Assembly: GCA_936432065.2 (NCBI GenBank) | Contig: OW386293.2 | Location: 66,109,965-66,173,964 of the forward strand | Direction: 5' to 3' | Source of the DNA: Rutpela maculata | Taxonomy: Eukaryota > Arthropoda > Insecta > Coleoptera > Cerambycidae | Length of the DNA stretch: 64,000 bases | Part shown: in pieces, positions 43,390 to 52,822 of the stretch | Numbering within the stretch: the stretch's first letter is position 1 | How the letters are laid out: every line of letters begins with the position of its first letter | Translations under genes and position numbers: made by a program | Notes under the pieces: generated by a model | Told to the model about the DNA's origin: nothing | The model's input: the letters and a program-made list of their open reading frames with translations, nothing else | The model's database searches: none

Positions 43390-45167
43390 GGGTTGTTGCA
43401 CTAAGTTAAAATTTGAGGAGAATCTATGTTAAACAATAACAATTATTCATAAAAAATCATTAGAAACATGTAGAAGTTGAAAAGAAAGTCTTATAATATT
43501 ATAATATTAATTACAAAAACACATGCATTTAAAACGGAGATGACATAACAACGGCAGTCTGTAGAGAAGTTAGTTATAAAATGACGACAAACAGGTACTA
43601 ATTTAGAAACTCGCTGATAGCGACGGAGAAAAAAGACAATCACGACAGTTTAATTTGACATATGGATAAATATAAGTTCAGATAGTGTTTTCTGCCGTAC
43701 TGTGTAAATAATACCACCAATTCACCAGAAAAACTGTTGTGTCCCAATAATAAACGCTGAACGTAATAATGAATGATTCGAAGCCACCAGAGAAGGACCA
43801 AGTCTTCTTATTGTGGAGACCATTTCAATGTCAAGTAAAGTAACAAATTACAATATATTCTAAGCGTTTTATTTGTGGTAAGTTGTATCTTAATGTAGGA
43901 ATTTGATTTTTAATATGGGTTTCTGTTGTAGGAAAAACGGCCGCATTACAAGACTTGAGTGGCGTTCTAGCTGTTACAAATTTAAATTACCCGCCAAACT
44001 GGTGGATAAAACAGGGTGTATTACTGTATTCGATTAGAATGTTATTCATGCTTTGACTTCCTAAATATCTGCTTTTATGTATTTTATCTAGTTTATGTTG
44101 GAATAAAGTGCAGTTGTTTTTGTTACCTATTGATTATTTATGAAGCTCCCTAGACGTCCCATAATACTAGGATGATCAATAAATTAAGAAAGGAAATTTA
44201 AAAACTCGTCGTTGAAAAACTATATGAAACAAACTGTGAAAGTCGTCTAAAGTCGGTGAACAAAATCAGTCGGAAATGGCTACGAATGCGTTGGATTTTA
44301 GTTATAAATGCCCTTTGAATTATGTGTGTTATAAATACATATCATTGTTTATTGCTTAGATAGATACTATAGCATAAAGTATACTTACCTATTTATTATT
44401 TTTTTGTTTAATACAGATCTTTCTTGATATCTTCGTAAGTCTCATTCTGACTCTTCTTAGAAGTGAGTATCAATGGATAATAAATAATTTCTTTATTAGA
44501 TAAACTTATTTTGTTGTTTTCAGTTAGATACGCATGTATATAGTTAATAGGAAATAAAACAATGAAAAGGAAATATTTAATAAAATACAAAGTATAGTTA
44601 ACAAATTGATCTAAATTAAATAATAAAATACATATTAGACATATTATGTAATATTAATAAGATAAGATAAAGGAAGTTCTTGCAGAAATTACAATAGTTT
44701 GTACTGTCTATAGCAGTTGTAACGTAAGTACCTTGCAGCTTTTGCACTTCCAACCATTGCAATGTCAAAACGATCGTCTCTTTTTAAAAATTCGCTGACC
44801 ATAAATATATCTACCGCAAGTAGAATGTCAGAATTAGCTTTTACAGATACACTGCCTTAGTCGTTTTGTAAAAAAATATTAACAATAACTGCAAACATCA
44901 ATCAGTGCTAGCTAAACGTCAAATTTATTTTTGACATATATTTTCTTGTCAGCAATGTCAACTTATTCGTCTTCATCTGTTCTGCTTATAAGTTCACATC
45001 TAACTGCCGTTATGTCACTGCCGTTTTCGCGGCACATTCAAATAGTCGAAGTTTAACACTTTTTTAAAATATGTTGCGCTAAGAAATTTTCTTCCAAATT
45101 AAATATATAACTAAATGAAGTCCTCCACTACCATATTTCACCATTTTTGAAAATTCGTCAACAACCC
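43390..45167. mobile_element. unclassified DNA transposon insert with GGGTTGTTG ends
   Basis: It splits the left arm of the foldback. The ends GGGTTGTTG (43390-43398) and CAACAACCC (45159-45167) are inverted, and AATT is duplicated at 43386-43389 and 45168-45171. Subterminal sequences around ACGGCAGT (43540 and 45020) also pair imperfectly. A 60-codon frame at 44590-44408 has no domain. I cannot assign a superfamily. Confidence 0.6.
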
Positions 45168-45257
45168 AATTATGGGTTTTAAGAGAAACTTATGTGAATG
45201 CTAGTTATGAGATATCTGATTAGTGTTTTTGAATCATTGTTACTTCGTAAAAATGTA

Positions 45258-46835
45258 CAGGGTGGCCAAAAATTATTTTTCAATTAAGAACTTTTTAAAT
45301 TGAATTTTATCGGTTTTTTCAAATGGAACACCCTGTATATTTTTCGACGATGTGATGAAGAAATGAAAAACGAACATTTTTTGTGAATACTTCCCTAGGC
45401 CTAATTGCAACCATTTTTGTTTTATTGAGCAATAAGTATAAAATCTGAGAAAAACTTTAAGAATAGAGTTTTCTTCAAATAATTCATTAGAAAAAATTAT
45501 AAAAAGTGCTCAGTTTGCTCATTTTCATCGACATACTATGCGCTTTTGAAATGAGGTTTCTACTGATCCTAAAATTGTCGGTGTGATAGATCTAAAAGGA
45601 GTTATTATCGTTTCCTTCATATTTTGTACTATTGTTGGTGTGTCTTTATAAACAATTTCCTTCACATATCCACATAAAAAGAAATCCATTTTTGTAAGAT
45701 CTGAGGATCCAGCAGGCCATTTAGCGGGTCCATTTTTTCCTATCCATTGAAATGGGTAGGTATTATTTAAGTGATCTCTAACTGAATTTTAATAATGTGG
45801 TGGAGCACCATCTTGCTGAGACCACATCCCATTTCAAATCATTTCAAGAAGATTTACCAATAATTGTGGCAGATAGTTTTCAAGAAGATGAAGATAAATA
45901 GCTCCAGTCAATGTTCCATCAAAAAAATGTAGCCCTATTACATGTTCTCTAATAATTCCTCTCCAAACGTTTATAGACCATTTGTGCCGGTTATCAACTT
46001 GCCTAAAAAAGTGAGGATTTTCCGAAGCATAATAATGGAAATTGTGCCTATTAACAAATTCATTTTTATGAAAAGTTGCCTCATCAGTGAATAAAACATT
46101 ATGAAAGAAGGTGACATCTTGCATTTTTTCTCTGGCCCCATTACAAAACTGTAGACGCCTTTGAAAATCGTCATCAGATAATTCCTGGTGCATTTGAATA
46201 TGATATTCCTACTAACGAGCACACTTCTCTCTGACTAATATGAGGATTCTCAACCGTTGCCAGTACCACAGAAAACGCATTTTCTTCATTCACAACACGT
46301 TTTATTCGTTCACTTTTTTTATATTCGACATTTTCAGTTTCCAGAAATCTATCGAGAAGGTTTTGGAAGCTGCTAACATCAGGAATTTCTTCAGAATACC
46401 TTTGCTTATAAATTCTACTAACAAGCAAACAATTTCTGTCCGACTACCCCAAAACAAAAGTCAGGTCTACCAGTTCCGCTTTATCAAAATTCATTTTGTA
46501 AAACTCGAAATATTTTAAATTTAATACAAATGATAACTGACGACTGATAAGTGTGATAAATGTTCATTTGTACAAGACAATTCATACCAAACTGAGCAAA
46601 AAAAAATTACAAAAGACTATTACAGTAAGGGACCAGTGAAATACTATTTACCCACTTCAATGGATTAGAAGAAATGGTCCCACTAAATGGTCTTATTTCA
46701 AAATTGCATAAAGACGTGTGTCAATCAAAATGGGCAACATTTAGCAAAATATACAGGGTGGGTGTTCTATTTGAAAAAATTGAGAAAATTCAATTTAAAA
46801 AGTTCTTAATTGAAAAATAATTTTTGGCCACCCTG
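45258..46835 (-). mobile_element. Tc1/mariner-superfamily element with DD41D spacing, copy 2
   Basis: TIRs of about 82 bases (45258-45339 and 46754-46835) start CAGGGTGGCCAAAAATTA and are flanked by TA. It has one transposase gene on the minus strand. It belongs to the same broad group as 9957-12356 but to a different family, since TIRs and protein differ. Confidence 0.87.
45525..46494 (-). pseudogene. mariner-type transposase (DD41D), broken
   Basis: The ATG at 46494 opens MNFDKAELVDL and soon meets a stop. The helix-turn-helix part (ISQREVCSLVGIS) is followed by a frameshift near 46190. The core has first Asp in LFTDEATFHK, second in QQDGAPPHY and third in SDLTKMDFFL. I count 41 positions between the last two, counting a TAA after PPHY. 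The frame ends with TGA at 45525-45527. About 320 codons is normal for the family. Confidence 0.86.
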
Positions 46836-47487
46836 TACATTTTTAGAAAGTAAAAATGATTCAAAAACAGTAATTAGATGTCTCATAACTGGCATTCACA
46901 TAAGTTTCTCTTAAACCCCACAATTGTGACTTTGGTGATTTTTTCAATATATATTTCCAGATGGCATTATTTCAACAAAAAAATTCATTACATCCAAGTG
47001 GTTGGGAGATAGTCAATAATAATATAGGAATGAATAGTCTAGAAATTGGCTTAAATTTTACTGATATACATAGCATTCCATTAAAAAAAAATGCACTTGA
47101 TCCTGTAATTTCGTCTTGGCTCGCCCTGTATATTCGAAAATAATTTCCGATCTTAGACTTTTTTATCTAGTTTACTTGTATTTTATTTTTAATTTCTAGC
47201 TATCGTAGAACTCGAGATATCGAAGTCCGACGCACTCTTGTCCCACCCTGTATAACAAAAGCCTTATAGTAATGAGAATAAATCTTTAAACGTAATTTGC
47301 CTGAATACTGTAAAATTGAAAGAAATATCGAACATTAGTGTGACAATTGTTTTAAAGAGTATGAATTGTCAAAAACCACAGCATTTAAAATTTTTTTTGA
47401 TAAACAATCTATCAATATCCGAAGTTTTACAATTTAAATACAGGCATCCTACTACACACTAATCATAGAATAATGCAATACCTAATA

Positions 47488-47490
<3 letters not shown>

Positions 47491-47524
<34 letters not shown>
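47491..47524. repeat. (TA)n microsatellite
   Basis: About 17 TA units in AT-rich sequence between the foldback complex and the third GGCCACACAA repeat. Confidence 0.95.
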
Positions 47525-47528
<4 letters not shown>

Positions 47529-47670
47529 ATGTGACATTTATTTTAAAATAAAAAAAATTCCCTTCTAGCATAACGTAAGTAGTGTAATCTTAAAGTAGCA
47601 AAGGCAGGCGACGGAAAGTGCATAAATAAACATTTACAGATTTTTTAATATGAAAAACATGTACATGAAT

Positions 47671-47890
47671 TACAGGGTGTGTATTATTGTCCACACAATA
47701 TACACAGAATTGTGGGGCTTGGCCACACAATTATATTTTTGCAAAAAGTAACATTCATTTTGAGTGTAAGAAAATTTTGAAAATAGAGTTAGAAAGCTCT
47801 CGAAATGGTGAATATTGATTACGTAATAACTTGAAAGACCCCATTATTCGGCGAAATGTCCAGTGTCCACACAATTATTGCCGCACCTGT
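47671..47890. repeat. GGCCACACAA-site repeat, copy 3 (left part only)
   Basis: It starts CAGGGTGTGTATTATTGTCC and matches 41264-41460 closely up to TTGCCGCACCTGT. The right part of the repeat is absent; a large microsatellite takes its place. Confidence 0.85.
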
Positions 47891-48180
47891 ATGTGTGTGT
47901 GTGTGTGTGTGTGTCTGTGTCTGTGTCTGTGTCTGTGTCTGTGTCTGTGTCTGTGTCTGTGTCTGTGTCTGTGTCTGTGTCTGTGTCTGTGTCTGTGTCT
48001 GTGTCTGTGTCTGTGTCTGTGTCTGTGTCTGTGTCTGTGTCTGTGTCTGTGTCTATGTCTGTGTCTGTGTCTGTGTCTGTGTGTCTGTGTGTCTGTGTGT
48101 CTGTGTGTCTGTGTCTGTATGTGTGTGTGTGTGTGCATGTGTGTGTGTCTATGTCTGTATGTGTGCATGTGTTTGCGTAT
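47891..48180. repeat. (TGTGTC)n microsatellite, with variant units
   Basis: A short (GT)n gives way near 47912 to about 28 almost perfect TGTGTC hexamers, then GTGTGTCT octamers (48080-48115) and mixed (GT)n to 48180. It reads as open frames in several registers on both strands, an artefact of six-base periodicity. Confidence 0.95.
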
Positions 48181-48395
48181 TCGTCAATGTACGTGACCTT
48201 GATCTGTGCATATTTGGTGTTTATATTGTGTCTTTATTCTGTGAATTGTATTAGTGTATTTATCCTGTATGCGAATTTTATTGTATTTTATGTTCTTCTA
48301 CGTTACAAATAAAGAAAAAATTCAACAGCGTCTGACAAAGAAACAGTTGCTGTGCTTAAATGATCTAAGCATTATGCAGCTCTAAACTCAAATTG
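48181..48395. other. no identifiable feature
   Basis: Spacer between the hexamer microsatellite and the transposase relic. Confidence 0.5.
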
Positions 48396-50312
48396 TTAGT
48401 TCAGATTATCCTGCGCGATTATCTCCACGTTTATATCATTGTCTACGTCCATAGTTGCATTCATTACACTATGCAAAAGTCTCAGTGAGGGAAAACGAAC
48501 ATTTTCTTGATTTCTAGCATAACCTAAATACCATAGAGTTGCAGCAACATGAGCACACGTTCCTATAGTTATAGCTCCGACTTTACATGTGCAGTAATAA
48601 CCTAAAATAGGCTCTGCTTCATCTCCATTACCAACGTTGTACTCTTCGTTGAACGCGATCCAAATCTTATGCTTAGTAGCATTTCTAAATCTAGAAAAGT
48701 CTGATTCGAATAAATCCAGGCTCGTTAGTATTCTGGTCTATTTCAAAAGTAATATCTTGCTCATCTCCTTCCTGATCGAGTCTTAAAGAACTATCTTGAA
48801 TATAAGATGGAGCTAAGTAGACTTAATATGTTCCGAATGTTGGTCCCTGCAAGTAATCTATATATATTATTGGAAATAACGGTACGTGCGCTGGGGTTAA
48901 CTGAACCCAGCGGGCCCTTCTTCATCTAAGATTTTCGGCATCCACTCTTGCTCGAACAATATTAACTTCTTGGGCTCGGCTGAGCATTTTCTCTGCTAAT
49001 TCAATATCTGCATTTGGCATAATAATGAGTCCGTAATATTTATTTAGAATTGCACCAGCAATGCGAAGAAAATCAGATAAGTTTGATAAGTTAATATTAC
49101 GGCGAAGAATTTGAAAATGCCCCTTAAATGACCATTACGCGCTTGAAGAATCCACCTCGTTTTCGTTACCATACGTGTCTCATTTGGCTCTTCTGTAGAA
49201 AACTGATTCTGATTTCGATCTAAAAGTGATGGCATTTTTGTAAGCAATCATTTGCTGCATTCGATAATTACGGTCCTTGAATATCAAGTATGTATCCATC
49301 GGGAGCAACTATCATGGAGGGTTTGACTAAATGTTTACCCTTGTGCATACAATATGATAGACGCAAGACTCTGAAGCAAGTACTCTTCTCAATATCAAGA
49401 TACGTACAATCGATGTAGACAATTGCTTTTGGATTATCTGGCATAGGATTATATAAATGATTCGCAATAGGTGTTACTTGCATTTGTATGTATTCCTCTC
49501 TATTAATAGCTTTAAAGCCTGGAGAAGAAACCTTGTCATAAGTGATTGCCTAACAGAAGTTATTGCCATACTTGTCGCTTGCCGGGAAGGGTAATGAAAC
49601 ATTATGCTTAAAAAGTCATCGCTAAGGCCTTGACTTAACTTGTATAGAAAACACAAAAGATCTTTTTTGCTCAGATATCAATGTCCACCTGGTACCGGTA
49701 TCGGATCACAGTAAGTGAAGAAGTCGATAAAGTCGACTTAGCAAGGGAATAAAGCTTTTTAAACTCTTCATCGGATACTCCATGTTCGTTTTCATATTTA
49801 CATTAATCACTACATCTTACTTCTGAACGCAGAGCTTGCAATAAAGATGACATATTATTACCTTTTATTATGTATGGTCTGTTAATGTATCTCAATCCTT
49901 CTATTAAAGGTTGCGTCAAGTATCCTCTATCGTCTAAATGATGATTACAAGTCACCACGAATTCAGGAAAATATATGTTTCTCTTTATAAAGATAGCTAC
50001 TCTGCATTCTAATGATAATCGGTGAACATTGTTTTGCGCATTACTTATGAGACAAGGGATGGATCTAGATTGCGAAAATACATTCAATCTCATACACTGT
50101 GGGTTTCTCTCTAAGATCTGTTTTTCTTGACGAATTGTAAGAATGCAATTATGGCAAGCTCGTGTGTCAGCAGCAATTTCAGCAGGTGGGAAACCATTGT
50201 CAACACGTCTTGACACAGCTATCTCCCTTACAACGTCTTCATGACGTGAAAGTAACTCTGCAACACGTGAAATCTGTTGCCTATTGCAGATGTAGCGTAT
50301 CCCGAACGGCAT
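48396..50312 (-). pseudogene. DDE transposase with C-terminal SWIM zinc finger, broken
   Basis: The N-terminal part (50312-49803) is open. The DDE_4-like core has AIVYIDCTYLDIEKS (first Asp, near 49420) and LVKPSMIVAPDGYILDIQGP. The block expected to hold the second Asp is missing at about 49265, where the frame jumps to the KMPSLLDRNQNQ region. The usual third acidic residue before RNG reads Gln (ILQARNGHLRG). The C-terminus near 48580 has YYCTCK..GTCAHVA, a CxC...CxH SWIM finger. Stops and shifts lie near 49800, 49480 and 48750. The combination is known from multicopy insect proteins. It is inactive here. Confidence 0.78.
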
Positions 50313-50539
50313 ATATTACTGTAATATTATTCGTGATGCGATCATACCCAAACATAATAACCAATCGCTTAAAAAGTAGTCAATAATCAAATAACAATCC
50401 TCTATAGACAATAGCTCTATGTAGTCTAATAGCTATGACCATGTGGATTTATGAAAGCAGGTTAATACTAACAGGCACTCATTCACATGTATGCGAGTGT
50501 GTGCGTACGTCTTAATTATTATTTATGGACAAAACGTTG

Positions 50540-50904
50540 AACACTTACCTGCCTCTAAGACTCTCGGCATCGACTCTTACTTGATTAATATTATCTTCTT
50601 AGGCTTTATTATATTCAGGATACTTACGGAGCTTTCATATCTTGTGAGAATTTCATTTTCAATAGGACAGGATATTCGCAGAACATTCGCATCGGCTGGT
50701 GATTGCTTTCTCCACAGTCATTTGCAGGATAGTTTCGGAGGTTTCATACTTAGTGAGGATTTCTTCTTCAATAGTCCTTTTCAGGATAATTGAAGAACGT
50801 TCTTAATTTTTTGGCGATTGCTTCTCCAACGGTCCTTTTCAGGATAGTTCCAGAACATTCGCGTCAGGTGGAGATTGCTTCCTCCACAGTCCTTTTCAGG
50901 ATAG
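50540..50904. repeat. second transposase scrap and ~62-base tandem repeats
   Basis: 50548-50605 resembles 48930-48985 of the DDE/SWIM relic. From about 50668 to 50904, four diverged units of roughly 62 bases recur, each with GATTGCTT..CTCCACAGTCCTTTTCAGGATA-type sequence. The 313-base stretch before it (50313-50539) shows nothing else. Confidence 0.65.
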
Positions 50905-52327
50905 CCACTAACATATTTAATAAATAAATCGCTTAGTTCAGGCACTTGTCCAGAAATTTTTAAAGAGTATATTGTAAAGCCAATTTATAAGGCAGGAGAC
51001 AAGTTGATGCCTTTAAATTATAGGCCTATATCGCTAATAACAGCTATAGCAAAAATTTTTGAAATGACATTGAAAACAAGAATTATAAAATTTCTAAATA
51101 AACACAATGTGTTATCAACACAACAATATGGTTTTAGAGAAGGTAAGTCGACTGAACATGCAATCACCCAACTTACAAAAAAAATTTACGAAGCTGTCGA
51201 CAACTCGAAACCTTCGCTATGTTTATTCTTAGACTTAGCGAAGGCTTTCGATACAATAAGCCACACGATATTACTGCAAAACCTATATGATGTGGGGATT
51301 AGAGGTACAGCACTTAAACTAATGCATAGCTACCTATCAAATAGGAAACAATGTGTGGAAATCAGCAACAATGAAAGCAATTTCGTAACAATTGAATATG
51401 GTGTACCGCAAGGAACCATACTAGGGCCCATATTGTTCATAATTTATCTCAACAATTTGTTTGAAATTAACACGGAGGGCAGTATCATCAGTTTTGCTGA
51501 TGACACGGCCATTTTCTATAAAAATGATACCTGGAGCAACTTACGGGAAAAGGTACAGAATGACTTTAAGAATATAAAAGAGTGGTTTGATAATAAACTT
51601 CTTTCATTGAATTTTGAAAAACCAGTGTATGTACCTTTTACTTCGTACAGTTGTTTCCTATCACACTTTAAATCTCTAGAAATAAAAGACGATCAGCAAA
51701 ATAAGTTTTTGATATCTTCCCAAACATGTCACAAATACCTAGGAATAACTATCGATTGTCACCTAAGATGGGATAAGCAAATAAATTGCATTAACGAGAA
51801 ACTAAGAATACACATCCATCTTTTTAAATTTCTTAAACAAGTATTAGATATTAAACATTTAAAAATAATTTATACGGCCCTTGTAGAACCTCACATTAAA
51901 TATGGCATAATAGGTTGGGGAGGTGTTTTGAATGTACATTTAAATAAATTAGAATTGACACAAAAGAGAATATTGAAAATAATGTACAACAAAGAATATA
52001 CCTATCCCACTGATAATTTATATAGAGAAGCGTCAATTATGGATCCACGTCAGTTATTTTTTTTCAGTCTCTCTGTGATGCAATACTCTGAAAGTAAAAA
52101 TATTTTACAACATGAATATAACACCAGACATAGTACCAGCTAAACAAATATGCAAAACAATCGGGCAACGATCTTATGTATTCTTGGCACCTAAGGCATT
52201 TAATTTTATACCTGAAACATTAAAAAGAATATTAAATAAAAAACTGTTTAAGAAATATGTAAAAAAAATTATATTAGAAACTCCCAGAATTGAAATACAC
52301 AAATTATTAAATTTAAAAAATACTTAA
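50905..52327 (+). pseudogene. CR1-group-like LINE reverse transcriptase
   Basis: The frame is open from about 50905 through 52143. Motifs are LNYRPISLITAIAKIFE, STQQYGFREGKSTEHAI, FLDLAKAFDTISH, GVPQGTILGPILFIIYLN, SFADDTAIF (catalytic, about 51500), LSLNFEK and KYLGITIDCHLRWD. A stop at 52143 comes from a one-base shift, as the C-terminal tail goes on in another frame (FLAPKAFNFIPETLK) to 52327. I assign the CR1/jockey group by motif pattern only. Confidence 0.82.
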
Positions 52328-52716
52328 AAGGAAGCTGAACAAATGTGATACTTACCAAATTTAGAAAATGATATGCCCGATCAACCGACCATACAGTACC
52401 AAAATTGAGAAGCAGAGTATTACCTATACTCCTTTCTTATTATTTTTGTTATTGTCATAAATAGGACATTTTAAACATTTATTATTTCCTTTTTTATTCT
52501 TATACTAACTTGTACATTTTTTATACCCCTTGCTACATTTTAAACATTTATTATTCCCTTTTTATTCTTACATTAATTTGTAAATTTTTATACCCCTTGT
52601 TACTGTCACATTCAAGGTTTGATTGACCTTCTGTGATTTCTTTTCATGTTTATTTGTATTTAGATTAAGTGCTGCCTTGTATTTATATTCTTATCACAAA
52701 TAAACATATATTATTA
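50905..52716 (+). mobile_element. CR1-group-like LINE, 5' truncated
   Basis: It starts inside the reverse transcriptase and ends with a 3' UTR that contains a ~75-base tandem duplication (52470-52610), an AATAAA (52700) and an ATTATT tail. It lacks endonuclease and ORF1. The first Dong-clade copy is inserted at its tail. Confidence 0.82.
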
Positions 52717-52822
52717 TTTTTTTTTTTTGTTCAAAACCAGTCACCCTTCTCTGTGGCTCCGACCCTCACAGAGGGGTGCTGGTAGTACCGGCAGCCACTC
52801 CCCACACCCGTGGGGTAAGTGA

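Larger units (their letters stand above)
43077..47251. mobile_element. nested inverted-repeat (foldback) complex
   Basis: Outer arms 43077-43389 and 46922-47251 pair with each other. They start TATACAGGGTGGG on both sides with TA flanks. Inside each arm, at 43196 and 47131, is a second mirrored TACAGGGCGAGCC boundary. A further 90 bases pair between 45168-45257 and 46836-46921. The exact centre is occupied by a mariner (45258-46835). The left arm is split by an unrelated insert at 43390-45167. Confidence 0.82.

Noticed and set aside
44408..44590. 60-codon frame with a signal-peptide-like start
   Set aside because: AT-rich DNA yields such hydrophobic starts by chance; no repeat or homologue supports it.
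47856..48140. CRISPR-like regular repeat
   Set aside because: The repeat has no spacers; it is a contiguous microsatellite in eukaryotic DNA.
47831..48312. Four overlapping frames of 97-149 codons made of CVCV, SVSV, CLCL or RHRH
   Set aside because: Pure translation of the TGTGTC/GT microsatellite; present in several registers and both strands.
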